Source: Ottelia alismoides (Eukaryota > Streptophyta > Magnoliopsida > Alismatales > Hydrocharitaceae). From it: a stretch of 64,000 nucleotides of DNA. The stretch's first letter is position 1; every line of letters begins with the position of its first letter. Under the pieces are notes generated by a model, which saw only the letters and a list, made by a program, of their open reading frames with translations, had not been told where the DNA came from and made no database searches. Below, piece by piece: positions 1 to 10,776 of this stretch. The stretch is from the NCBI GenBank assembly GCA_037367405.1, contig JAZKJV010003360.1, positions 124,001 through 188,000 on the forward strand. The letters are read 5' to 3'. Both the position numbers and the translations under genes were made by a program.

Positions 1-960
1 GGCAACACAAGATCCTCCAGATGCAAGTCCATATGGCAGCATCTCGTGAGGCGGGGACCATCTCTCAAAGGTTGATAATATTGAGAAGAGATCATAGGAC
101 CTCGAAAAGCTTGTTGTGATCGAGAAGAGGATGCAACACCTGGACAAGTTGGACCAGATCACCAAGCAGTTGGAGCTACTGGTGGGAACCATCAGTTCTA
201 TCTAGTCAGTGACACAATCCCCAGAGACTCCAGTTGAGAAGAAGGATGAGATATCACTGCTCCAACACCCTCAGCCGAGCTAACAACCACCGATAGTCTA
301 GCTTGTGTACTACATGCAGGCACCCGATCAGGGCCCGCCGCAGCAACAGATGATTGTCTATTAGCTAGACATCCTCCCTCATCTGATCCAACCTTCCCAC
401 CACCACCCTTGATTCAAGAAGTCAAAGGTGTTTGGAGCAATGATGCACAGCTGTCTCATCCTACTGGACATCCACAAGGTCAACAACAAGACAACAGGTC
501 CTATCACCAACCGCAGGGTGGTCACAATGGGCAGTCCTCGCATCCCTCGCCTCAATACCACCAGCCTCTGCAGTACCACAATCAATGGAGGTAGAATCAT
601 CAACACCAGCAGCCCCAATACCGTCATCTACAGAAATACCATCGATATGCGGCTGCACCACCTACGAAATATCAACATTACTCTCCTCCCATGTACCATG
701 AGTACCAGCTTCCTCCACCTCCTCAGCACCACCAACAGTAGCATCCTCAACCCCCAAACACTCAACAATGGTGAGGTCTGCACGTTGAACCTTCTGAGGT
801 GAATCTTGTTAACCCAACCCTTGATTGCTTGGCCCAACTCGTCAAAGCATAACAGACATGACGAAGAAGCTAGACGACCTGACCGCCACCAAAACTACCA
901 TTCAGGTACATGTCGAAGCTAATCCCAATAGCTTCAAAAGAAAAGAGTAGGTAGAATGTG
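1..960 (+). pseudogene. TE1 gag C-terminal region, Q/H/P-rich
   Basis: No full frame survives. The frame at 409-594 reads a stretch rich in Gln, His, Pro and Tyr (for example HPQGQQQDNRSYHQPQ) and continues past a stop at 592-594 with more Gln/His/Tyr. TE5 and TE6 have the same kind of tract at the end of gag. The first 300 bases read as broken coiled-coil-like sequence rich in Glu, Lys and Leu. The tract probably links the capsid part of Gag to the protease region. I see no CCHC zinc knuckle. Stops interrupt it throughout and its start lies outside the window. Confidence 0.6.
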
Positions 961-971
961 ATGTCCAGGCT

Positions 972-1511
972 GTGCCTGTAGAGTCAGATGATTGTAATAA
1001 TGCTTTATCTAATGTTGTCACTCTCAGGAGCGGTAGGACCTTGCCTTTGTATGCCACAAGCCATGGGAAGAATAAAGCTTCGATAGGTAAATCGTCATTT
1101 TTTACATCACTCGTGCCAGCCATAGGGGCGGGTGAGGAAGACGAAGGAGGAGACATTCTACTTGCCACTCGCCACCATCTACACCAACAAAAAGAAATAA
1201 AAATCAGAAAACAACAAAAAGACCAAAAAGATGATCACCGTCAAAGTAAAGTCGCACTAGCCACTAAGGAGGCCATAACAACCACTGATCCAACGCCAGT
1301 CGACGAAGCGGAGAACGCAACTTTTGCTTGTCCACCAGCAATTCAGTCGCCAACATGTACACTTTTTTGTGATCCAGATGTAAAGAATGACGTGGAAAAG
1401 AATTTTGATGTAAATAAAACTCTTTTTCTGATTTTACCCCTGTATATATTTCTTTTTCTAAAGCAATCAAAAGATCCAAAAAAATGCAAAAAGAAAAAGT
1501 GCATTATCTGA
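972..1511 (+). pseudogene. TE1 gag-protease linker with VTLRSGR motif
   Basis: This 179-codon open stretch begins with acidic residues and then reads NVVTLRSGRTLP near residue 17. A TLRSGK/R motif shortly before the protease is a hallmark of Tat/Athila-type polyproteins. The middle is Lys/Gln/Asp-rich and probably disordered. The C-terminal part, from about residue 145, is hydrophobic and Lys-rich and looks out of frame. The ATG is only where this fragment opens; the native protein would be a gag-pol polyprotein, so the start has no meaning of its own. Confidence 0.65.
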
Positions 1512-2300
1512 CACTGGAGTTGTGGACATTACTAATAATTTGACTATTGAGATTCCGTTAATGAAGGCTAGGGAATACATGCCTGCAATGAAGAAAGGTT
1601 TAAATGAGGCATCTACAAACAAGCATCAACCAACATGAAACAACAGACATCGACACGTTGAGAAGCACGTTTTCACCATGGCCATGGTTGCAGCCATCGG
1701 CAATCCTCCGCAGAAAAAGCAAGGCAAAGGAGTACTTTAATCAGTTGCGATATTTTCGATCAATTCTTCGAGTGAACCTTTCTAACAATGGTTCTTCCAA
1801 CAACCTCCTACCCTCCTCATTATTGCAAGAATTTGAGCTAGGTCCTCTCAAGTAGACACGAATGATACTTCAATTTACGGATCGATCCATCAAGCGACCT
1901 AGAGGTCTTTTGAAAGATGTTATGGTAAAGGTACGGGACAAGCAGTTTCCGGGTTATTTTGTAGTCCTTGATATGGAATCCCCTACACCCTTACTCCAGT
2001 CTCCTTTCATCCTAGGCCTATCATTCCTGTGCACTTCAGAAGTAGTGGTTGACTATGGATCTGGCAAGATCACCTTTAGCTTGGGCAACAACAGAATCAC
2101 CATAGACATGATCATCGAACTTAAAGTCGTAACCAATAAGGGTCATGCAGCACTGTCTAAAGCAGACTGTGAATTCATTGCAGAGATCAAAGATACACCA
2201 CTCTCTTTAAACGATCCATGGATACAAGAAATCCTCTCTCTAAAGGAGGACTTGGAAAGCACAGTTGATGCATGCTCTGAGGGCATTTGGGAGATATAGT
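1512..2300 (+). pseudogene. TE1 retropepsin-like aspartic protease, inactive
   Basis: Two frames carry it: 1604-1855 and 1862-2299. The active-site loop reads NNGSSNNLLP (about 1785-1812), where DNGS or DSGA would be expected, so the catalytic Asp appears replaced by Asn. The flap region and the C-terminal motif SPFILGLSFL (about 2002-2031) match the PIILGRPFL motif seen in TE4 and TE5. An in-frame TAG at 1853-1855 splits the domain. In the family this enzyme cleaves the Gag-Pol polyprotein. The acidic tail to 2300 corresponds to the spacer before RT. Confidence 0.75.
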
Positions 2301-2499
2301 CCAACTTGTTTATGCATCTTTTTGACTCCAATGATTCACTCCATCCCAAACGAAATGATTGTTGGGGATCCGTTCGGCACATTGTCAGAATCTCAACAGA
2401 ACACTGAGGTCAGCAACCCTACAAAAGTTCAGGAAGTGCATACTTCGACTAGCATTGTTTCCGAAGTGACCGAGAAGATGGTCATATCAGAAACGGAAC

Positions 2500-3560
2500 T
2501 AAAGCCATTTCCAGTAGACATGAAGTATGCTTTCCTTGCGGGCGCAGAAAACACGTATCCAGTTACATCAGCAGCAGGCTGATCCTGGAACAAGAATCAT
2601 GACTTCTCGAGGTTCTAGAGAAAAACCACAAGGCACTAGGTTGGCATGTTTCAGATCTCTGCGAAATGAATTATATGTTGTGCTCACACCACATCTACTT
2701 GGAAGAAGATGCCAAGTCGTCCCGTGAGCTTCAAAGAAGATTGAATCTGAATCTAAGGGATGTAGTTGTGAAGGAAATCACAAAGTGGTGTGACACAGTC
2801 TTCATTTATCCCATCTCCAACTCCAAATGGGTAAGCCCCCTACACGTAGTTCCAAAGAAGTTCGGGCTTACTGTAGTTAATAATGACAGAGGAGAGGAGA
2901 TAGCTACTCAAGTACCGACATCCTGGCATGTATGTGTTTACTATCGCTGTTTGAACGCAACGACTAAGAAGGACCACTTCCCCTTGTTGCTCATTGATCA
3001 TGTTTTGGAAAGACTGGCTGGCAAGGGGTTGTTCTGCTTTCCGGATGGGTATTCTGGGTACAACTATGTGGCAATCACCCCTGAGGACCAAGAGAAGACT
3101 TCCTTCACTTGCTCGTTCGACACCTATGTTTTTAGGAGAATGTCCTTTAGACTGTGCAATGCACCGCAACATTCCAGAGATGCATGCCTGCAATTTTTGC
3201 CTAGATGGTAGGCAGTTTTCTCGAGGTGTTTATGAATGAATTCATCACCTATGGAGACCGCTTCGATTCTTGTCTCAAGCACCTAGACAGAGTACTTCAT
3301 AAATGCCGTGAAGTTAATCTAGTATTGTCATGGGAAAAGAGCCACTTCATAGTCACAGAAGGGATTGTGCTGGGTCACGTCGTTTCTAAACGTGGCATGG
3401 ATGTTGACCCAACAAAGGTGGATGTAATTGCCAATCTTGAGACATCTCAGAAAGTCAAGAATATGAGGTCATTTGTGGGTCATGTGGAATTCTAAAGATG
3501 ATTCATTCGTGATTTTAGCCGCATCGCCCGACCTCTTATAGAGTTACTATGCAAGGAGAC
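2500..3560 (+). pseudogene. TE1 reverse transcriptase, catalytic motif lost
   Basis: The N-terminal part is open at 2666-3211: it has WVSPLHVVPKK, a degraded YR.LNATTKKDHFPLL motif, FPDGYSGYN and a degraded FGLCNAP motif. A frame change near 3200 leads to 3205-3495, which has EVFMNEF followed by GHVVSKRGMDVDPTKVD. The usual FMDD catalytic pair is therefore FMNE: Asp to Asn and Asp to Glu. This RT could not polymerise even if the frames joined. The fold and motif order are those of Ty3/Gypsy RT. It follows the protease spacer and precedes RNase H at 3600. Confidence 0.85.
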
Positions 3561-3569
3561 TGAATTTAT

Positions 3570-4065
3570 TGTTGATCAGTAGGTTCTCCTTTCATTTAAT
3601 CAGCTGAAGGAGCTCATCACTCAAGCTCCAGTTCTACATCCATCAGATTGGTCTCTTCCTTTTGAGATCATGGTAGATGCATCGGATTTTGCATCTAGGG
3701 TTGTTTTAGGACAATGGAAAGACAAGGCCCCCAATAACAATTATTATGCCAGCAAAACATTAAATGAAGCTCAAAGAAACAACACTGTAACAGATAATGA
3801 ATTGCTGGCTGTGGTATTTGCCCTCGACAAGTTTAGATCCTATTTGCTCGGATCAAAAGTCATGATTTACAGTTACCACTCTTCTATCAGATACTTACAA
3901 CAAAATATGGATGCCAAGCCCATACTGATCAGATGGATCCTTCTCCTCCAAGAGTTTGATTTTGAAATGAATGACAAGCCTGGGGTTCAGAACGTGGTAG
4001 CAGACCACCTTTCCAGAATAGAGCTGCAAGATCCTCCATTAAGCAGTGCACCTATCATATACACC
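3570..4065 (+). pseudogene. TE1 RNase H domain
   Basis: A long open frame (3670-4113) carries MVDASDFASRVVLGQ with the first catalytic Asp. TDNELLAVVFALDKFRSYL supplies the Glu. YSYHSSIRYL stands where YTDHSALRYL is normal, so the third acidic residue is Tyr. ADHLSRIE near 4005-4023 marks the domain end. In LTR retrotransposons this domain removes the RNA strand after minus-strand synthesis. One active-site residue is lost and RT upstream is broken, so the domain is a relic. Confidence 0.85.
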
Positions 4066-4084
4066 TTTCCTAATGAGTCTTCTG

Positions 4085-4693
4085 GAAGTGGATTCACTCC
4101 CTTGGTATGCTGATATTATCAAATACCTCATTTCGGGCGTAGTCCCACAAGAATGGACAAAGATTCAGACGGATAAATTCTTATCAACAATCCATTTCTA
4201 TTAATGGGAAGATCCTTTGTTATTCAGGGAAGGAGCGGATTGTATTTGGCGTAGATGCATTCCTCAAGCGGAGCAACATAGTGTCCTCAAGCATTGTCAC
4301 TCGCTCAAATATGGTGGACACCACTCTGGAGATAAAATGACAACAAAAGTATTTAATTGTTGCCTCTTGTGGCCCACACTATTTAAGGATGCAACATCAC
4401 TTATCTAACGATGCACTGACTGCCAGCATTTGAAAGGAATCCCTACAACCAAAGATTCCATGCTTCTGAAGATCATTCAGATTGCAGATATATTCGATGC
4501 TTGGGGGATCGATTTCATGGGACCTTTCCCAAATAGTCAGGGATACGAGCACATCCTTCATGCCATTGATTATGTGAGTCGTTGGGTTGAAGCTATCCCT
4601 GCCTGAGATGCAGACAACCGTATAGTGTGCTGCTGTATAAAAGAAAATATCATTTCCCAGTTTGGGATTCTGAACACACTTATATCAGATGGG
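4085..4693 (+). pseudogene. TE1 integrase, N-terminal half, cut by TE2
   Basis: The zinc-binding part is partly open at 4217-4408 (HSVLKHCHSLKYGGHH, then a TDCQ motif just after a stop), giving the HHCC pattern. The catalytic core follows with [10 protein letters not shown], holding the first Asp, and SRWVEAIPA. The frame then reads to LISDGG, which holds the second Asp, exactly where TE2 is inserted. Stops are present, for example at 4406 and 4604. The rest of the gene resumes at 13906. Confidence 0.85.
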
Positions 4694-4698
4694 GGTAG
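4694..4698 (+). repeat. Target site duplication GGTAG, left copy
   Basis: GGTAG here and at 13901-13905 flank TE2. Deleting TE2 plus one copy restores an integrase frame reading ISDGGSHFINR, which fixes both ends of TE2 to the base. Five-base duplications are normal for Ty3/Gypsy integration. Confidence 0.92.
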
Positions 4699-7600
4699 TG
4701 ACGAGTCCGAAATTGCCAATGTTAATTATGGGGAATTATCGAGCGTTTAAATTAATATTGAATGTGTCGTTGTCGGGCAATCGGAATCGGTCAAGAAATA
4801 ACCTCAAAATATTATTCAATTTTATTCGAAGTGGTTTAATGTTTATTTTACTTAGGCAAGTCCCAAGGTCGAACTCAAGGAGTCAAAGGAACAACCTAGA
4901 AATTTGTCTATCAAAGTTCATGCACGGGTTTTCAAGGCGGTATTTTTTGTTATTTTTAATGCAATTTGGAATGCAAAATGCAAATGTTGCCAATTTTAGG
5001 GACAAATACGATTTTCAATCAAACGATGTTAAAAAAATACGAAACTTGACTGAGATGTCAATTATGAGGAAATGAGTGCATTGTATTTTTTTAGAATTTT
5101 TGGATGCAAAATAAATTTTTGAATATTTTTGGAATGCAAATGATGCAACTTTCAATATTTAATTATAATGAAAATTAAAGCTATTTATTTTTGAGAGATA
5201 AAATTATTCAAGATCTCTCACTAGGTGATTGATCTTAGAAAATTCTAAACCTTAAAAATATGAGATTTAATATCTATTAAAAATTAAAGATTGAAATATG
5301 TAAAATGATTTGTACAGAGAAAACCATGCATGCAAATGCAATTCTTTTTGGCATGATGTAACATACAACTAATTATATAATCAGCTAATCTTTGGCAATT
5401 TTTCGAGCAATGGTTAACCACTTATCAATTTTTTAGCATAGATTGGGTAAAATATGCAATTTTCCACGAAACACTTAATCATAAATTAACCACATAGGAT
5501 AAAATGATCACAAGATACCATATTGTAGAGAATTAGTTGTAGAACATCATGCAAATTTTTGATAAATAAAATAATGCCATAAAGCAGTTCGAAGTGGAGG
5601 GGGAACACAAGGGTATATTTGCAATTACAATAAATAAATAAATAATAAGAAATGCAAAAAAGGAACTAAAATATAATTATCGAGCCCTGAGGGTAGCGTT
5701 CTACAAAATTTCCAGAGGGGTACGTATAACAATCTTCCCACCCCAAACATGTGTGGTCATATGAGGGGGCTTCCTTTTGCAGCGGATCTCTCCTCACGTG
5801 CACGACACGTGGGAGAGCCTCGAGCCTCCCGCCCGGCGGTTCGCGGCTGGTGGAGGTGGATCCTTTGGAGCGGGGGGTCAATGATGGGAGCCGAGGTGGA
5901 GATCTCCTGTGCGACGATGGAGAGGTGTTGTTTTGAAGGTGAGGCTGAGCTGGCTGATGTCGAGGATGACGTCGATGGTTGTGGCTCTTCGCGAGGTGGC
6001 AGACGATGAAGTCAAAGAAAGCGTGAGCGGAGATGGTCATTGCTCCTGGCGTCGATGAAGATCGGCACGGGAAATTGGAGTCAAGGTGGAAGAGAATGTC
6101 AGTGGTCGTTGGTGAAGCTTGATGCGGTGATGGGGGATGAGAGGCGGCAAGTACTGGTGAGGATCTTTGCCACAACTGCTGGATAATGAACGAAGATGGC
6201 ATTGACGGTGAAGTCAAAAGGCGGGTGTTAAGTGGAGGAGACGGTGGGGGAGCAGAGCTCCGATGGTGTTGAGATACTAGGGGTACGGGGGTGGATCGGC
6301 TTTGGTCTCAACAGTAGATGCTGGAGCAGAGCAAGCTTCGAGGAAGAAGCTCATGACGAGGGAGATCCTCGGACCTCGTCGTGCGTCGGAGGACAACACT
6401 GTCACCATCAGTGCCTCCTCTGCTATGGAAATCGGTAGATGATTGAGAGGGGTAGCGACGATGGAGTTAAATAGTGGATCAGGCAGCGGAGGTTTTGTTG
6501 AATATGGAAGGGGATCACATGTGGTTTTGATGAGGGCATGGATATTGGGTTTGCGAGGGGAGATTGATTTGGAAAGGAGACAGGGAGGAAATGACGGTGA
6601 AGGAGCGACGACCGCGAGATTTGCGGAGGTGGGGCGACGCTAACCGTCGGCCAGATTGGGAAAGAAGAGGGATGAGGACAAAGCACAACGACCATCGGAT
6701 CGGCTGAGATCAAACGGCCTTGATGCTGCCATGTGTCAGCGTATGGGAAGGAGAGAAGAGGAAGGGGCGATCTCTGGGTCGTCCGATCGGCCGAGATCAG
6801 ACGGTCCCAGAGCTGCCACATGGCGGTCTTTTTTATTTTAAAATTTTAATTATTTTTTAAATTATTTTCACAGTAAAAAACTAATATATATATATATATT
6901 AAAATTGGGTGACACGTGGCAGCTCCAAGAGCTGCCATGTGCCAGCCCCACAAAAATCGAAAAATCAATACTATAATAAATACTTAAAAATAGTAAATGA
7001 CCTCGGATAGAAAAGATTTATTCATGAAAGTTTCTCTTCTCGATAAGATCTACAATTTCATTAAGAAACTAAAACTAAAATCGATCATTTCAACAATGTG
7101 TATCCCATGTACATAGAATATCTTGATTTTTGGGTTTTCTATTTTTGTCATTTTTAAAGTAGATAAAAATCCAGAAAAATATGATACAGTAAAAGACAAA
7201 TATTTACACATTAATCTATTTTTTGTATTTTTATTAATTTAGAAAAAGAAGAAATAAAATAAAACACAAAAAAGACAATATTTGCACATACAGTTAGTGA
7301 AGACTCAGACTCAATTAGTTTCTTTAATTTGAAGCTCATTTTGGATTTCGATTTTTTGTTTTTTAATAAAACTTTTATCAAAGAAGAGAAATGAAAAAGA
7401 AATAAAAAAATGAGTCAATTATGTACATAAAATAATAGGTCAAAAATCGTTAAAATACAAAATATACAAAAGAGGCCCAAAACCCAACTTTCACATCTGA
7501 GCTCTTATTCACTTGAACTTGGTCTTGTTTTGAAGGTATTTGAATGTATATTAGTTGAAAAGTGTGTAGGATCAAAATAGACATTGGATGAGGAAGATAT

Positions 7601-7961
7601 TGATGTTTTAGTCCGAAAATCCTACAACTAGGATTTGGGTTTTTGGTCCATTTATATAAGTTAGTGTTTTTTTTTTGTATTTTTCAATTATTCTTGTCAG
7701 TGATATATACACAATAGAGGTGGTTTCAGGTCATTTTGATTTATCATGAATTAATTAAAAATCAGGGAAGTTATGTTATTTTACAGGTCATTTTGGCTGG
7801 GATTTTTGGCTTCTTATTTTGTGCAATAATAAGTGATAAAATGCCATTCTTATCAAGACATTCATGAATGCTAATTAGCAAAATAAATGAAGAAATACCA
7901 ATAAATTTTAGGTTTTGAGCTTAATTCATGACATTTAGAGTGATGAATCTGAGATTCATCA
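4699..7961 (-). repeat. TE2 3' LTR
   Basis: This is the complete copy of the TE2 LTR (3263 bases). The U3 start on the - strand is at 7961 and the end CA is at 4699. AT-rich flanks surround a GC-rich block at 5690-6840 that reads open in several frames on both strands; those frames are not conserved with their neighbours and I do not call them genes. The block holds G-box sites CACGTG at 5795-5800 and 5806-5811 and a long hairpin at 6909-6943. (AT)n lies near 6882-6898. Bases 4861-7961 align with 10777-13900; bases 4699-4860 have no partner there. Confidence 0.9.
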
Positions 7962-7997
7962 TCGCCCTATATTTAAACCATGCTCATCCTTGAGCAT
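7962..7997 (-). promoter_or_regulatory. TE2 polypurine tract and upstream hairpin
   Basis: Read on the - strand, AATATAGGGCGA abuts the LTR start TGATGAAT and is the expected position for plus-strand priming. Just upstream (7980-7997) lies a hairpin with arms ATGCTCA and TGAGCAT around a 4-base AGGA loop. TE4, TE5 and TE8 have a 7-bp hairpin at the same place with arms TTTGCTA and TAGCAAA. The shape is kept while the stem sequence differs. Confidence 0.75.
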
Positions 7998-9290
7998 CAA
8001 AAGCAATGCAATGGGGTGAAATGAGATTGGGTTCCATACCAATATCATGAACTGAAGGTGAAAATGGAACTAGACCTAACATTTGGATTATTAGTTTGGC
8101 GAAACTTCTGTGAGACATAGAAATTTAAAATCAATAGCCTTTAAGTTCTAAATATCTTTGTCACAGTTTCTGCTCAGAAGTCATCTTAGATGGATCCTCC
8201 TCATAAAGAATACCCCATGAACATTGAACAATCGACTCATGTGTGTGAAAGGTTTTAGCTCTTCCCATCCAGAATGTCAGACTACCATACAAATCTCCTC
8301 TCTAGTAACTCATCCTCGGGGAGTCAGGTATTTCCTTCTAAGGTCTGTCGCGCTGTGTTCACAATCGAATAGAGGGAGAGATTAAAAGAAGGAGAAAAGA
8401 CCTGGAGGGTGGCCAGTGTAGTCACCTCTCCTTGTGACGTCGGCCAATTTAGCCAAGTCTCCACGATGATCTGCAGGTTTTCTGGAAGCTTGGACCTTTT
8501 TGGTCAGATATTTATATGGTAGTGGCTTCTTTTTATTTGTATTTTTGGTGATTCTGCATAGATCTTGTTGTACCCATACAGATATGGAATCTTTTTTCTG
8601 TACATGTTTTGGGGTCTTAGAAAAAAATGTGCCCAACCATCCATCCCTTTTACGAAGCTTTATTTCAACCCGTACTTTGGTATTTAGATATCCACGCTAC
8701 CAGAAAAGAATCTCACATAGTCTTCCAACACCTTGTCTGAGTTGAGCTAAGTGCATAGTGCGAGAGTTCAAATTAATTCCCTATTCCAGAGTCATACCCA
8801 GAATGAAGAGACCAGGTTAGACACTAAGAGTCAAACACTGCACATAGTCATGTGGAACTCGAAGAATTAAGTCAAAGACCTGAAGCTTCTAAAATCATAC
8901 TTCTCAGTGAAGTTCCTCTGAAAATTAGGTGGACTAAGGTCAAGTTCAGACCACTCTCGGTTTCTGCTCATAACATGGTTCAAAACCCAAGGGCTTTTCA
9001 CAAATGCAAATGCATGTAATGCTGGATGAAATGCAGGTGTGAGAAATGCAAACACATTTTTTTTACTTTTGTAATTTTTTTAAAAGTTTTTTTTATGAAA
9101 AATGAATAAGAAGCCATTTTTTCAAGAATTTTTGGTTTGACACAATCGGTGTTAGTAGGAAAACTTTCTTTGTTTTTATTTTTGTTGTTTTTTTCTTTTC
9201 AAGTTAGTTAGTTACCACCCCATAAATACTTATAGACTTACGCAAAAGTACGAGCTATGGGTAAAATATATACATAGTATATATACAAAC
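7998..9290 (-). other. TE2 non-coding 3' region
   Basis: No credible gene is present. Short blocks recur at the same distance from the PPT in TE4 and TE8 (a block reading CATTTGGATTATTAGT at 8079-8094, related to TE4 near 27185) and more loosely in TE1 (a GTAGCTGCATTGGCTACC-type block) and TE5. Open frames at 8382-8636 (-) and 8500-8745 (+) overlap this conserved non-coding stretch and look like chance. Bases 9056-9200 are T-rich low-complexity sequence. Confidence 0.6.
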
Positions 9291-9615
9291 CCCCCTATAC
9301 TTAAAGAATGCTATGTCCTCATAGCACAAGAGGCGTAGAGAAGAGATAGCTCGGGCTAAGCTTAAGAGAGTGAAAAAGAAAAAGATAGATCGTCCTGCAC
9401 CCCTATTCCTTAAGTATAGAGGAAGAGAGAAACTGAAGTGGTTGTGGGATGTAAATGAGGAGGGTATATACCTATGAGCATTGGTTCCCCCTATACTTAG
9501 GCTATAGTCAGCCTAAGTATAGAAGAAGGGTATAAATGAGGCGATCGTGAGGTGGGGAGAATGGTATATACATAAGGCATCGATCCCCCTATACTTAGGC
9601 CTTAGCCTAAGTAGA
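9291..9615 (-). other. TE2 array of PPT-like hairpins
   Basis: Three inverted repeats occur. The one at 9491-9522 has perfect 13-base arms (CTATACTTAGGCT and its complement) around a 6-base loop. The one at 9589-9614 is a shorter version. The one at 9293-9366 is a long form with an inner stem from the GCTATGTCCTCATAGC block. On the - strand each is followed by a G-run, giving AAGTATAGGGGG-like sequence, the same as the polypurine tracts beside the LTRs. Equivalent arrays lie in TE1, TE3, TE4 and TE5. Confidence 0.75.
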
Positions 9616-9689
9616 CGAAGAAGATGTACAAGAAGACCGATGGGGTCGGGAGCGAGGGTGGGTAGCCGATGATTAAGGCATTTTTCGAC

Positions 9690-10236
9690 TAATCTTTTTG
9701 TTAGCCTGTGGTGGGAGATTGTAATGATAAGAATGAGATGAAGCATACGATTCCCAACCATTATCAGTGTTATCTTCAGAGAAATCATGCTAGATAGTAG
9801 ATGAAGCGTATGGATTAGATGAAAGATAACCATTATCAGAGTTATCCTTAGAGGAATATTATTTGAAAGTGGAGGCACCCCAGATATTCTTGTTCTTTTG
9901 TTGCTTTAGTTGTTTTCTCAAAATTTGTTCTTTCTTGGGATCAAACGATTTTTCTTCGGATGTATACTCTGAAGCATCACTCTCTATCAGCTCATAAGAA
10001 ATTATTCCAGTATATTTAATGAGATCAGGAGAATAGGCTTTGGATGAATAATAGTGAGGAATGGGAGTCATCCAACATGAATCGAAGTTTGGATCATTGC
10101 AAAGATATTGTTTTAGGATTGTCGAACATACCTCACTCATGTAGATTACCCTTTCCGGCCAAGATGAGAGATCATCAGATGATTCCTTTTCCAGAAGGTT
10201 AAAGGTGACTTTCTTTTTAGATGAAAGAGTAGTCAT
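9690..10236 (-). pseudogene. TE2 internal ORF of unknown function, C-terminal part
   Basis: A 125-codon open frame (9859-10236) begins with a Lys-rich segment (SSKKKVTFNLLEKESSDD). It then has an acidic Ser/Glu stretch (ESDASEYTSEEKSFDPKK) and a basic Gln/Lys end (RKQLKQQKNKN). After a stop at 9859-9861 the same frame continues with Ser/Asn/Asp/Tyr-rich sequence that repeats an EDNTDNG-like unit to about 9690. I do not recognise it. It lies where a gag- or protease-linker protein would be, just upstream of the hairpin array. It has no RT, protease or integrase motif. It may be the remains of a non-autonomous element's own protein. Confidence 0.45.
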
Positions 10237-10249
10237 ATTCTTTCGTGAA

Positions 10250-10776
10250 GGTGTTGGTATTGGGAGTAAGATTTTGATACTTGAGTCTCCAGATGAATAA
10301 CCAGTGAATTTTTCTCCTTGGTCGGTGTTCTTCCCGCGTATTTGTTCTTAGTGTTTTTAATGTTGGTGCACTCCTGAGTTGGATTGATTTGGTCGTGGTA
10401 GTCAGAGAAGGTTGACTCAGGGTGAGCTCATGCATATGTCTCAGGATCATATAAGAAACATTTTTCTATGGTAAGAGCAGCAGGAAAAGGAACAATAAGG
10501 AGAGTCTCTACATTTTCGTTCTCAATTGACTTTATGTTGGTGCATTCTTGTGTCGGGTTGATTTGACCAAGGTAGTCAGATAATGTTTCGTCCAACTCAG
10601 GGTGATCCCATGCATTTGTCTCAGGGTCATATGAGTCATATATTCGATTTTCCATGGTGAGAGCAGCGAGAAATGGAACAGTGGGGAGAGTCTCTAAACC
10701 AATAGTCTCATCAACAACCGTTATCTCAGGTGTAGCAACGGGGTAGGGCTCATCTACCACTTGATGGTTACAGCTA
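10250..10776 (-). pseudogene. TE2 internal ORF, N-terminal part with a duplicated unit
   Basis: The 110-codon frame 10428-10760 reads an acidic, Pro/Thr-rich protein. A unit with the motifs FLAALTMENR, SYDPETNAWDHPEL, LSDYLGQINPTQECTNI occurs twice; the second copy runs into the next fragment (10250-10450) after a frameshift. The unit has no known domain that I can name. The frame runs directly into the truncated LTR end at 10777, so its true start was lost with the primer site and leader. It is probably continuous with the frame at 9690-10236. Confidence 0.5.
10334..10705 (-). repeat. Tandem duplication of about 185 bases inside the TE2 ORF
   Basis: Bases 10347-10525 and 10530-10705 match along their length, for example TGTTGGTGCA followed by GTCAG, CTCAGGGTGA and GAGAGTCTCTA blocks in both. 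Small differences and one frameshift show that the duplication is older than the loss of function or decayed with it. Confidence 0.7.

Noticed and set aside
5666..6438. Open frames on both strands, repeated at 11690-12760
   Set aside because: They are the GC-rich block of the two TE2 LTRs. The two copies do not keep the same frames, and differences do not favour third codon positions as far as I can see.
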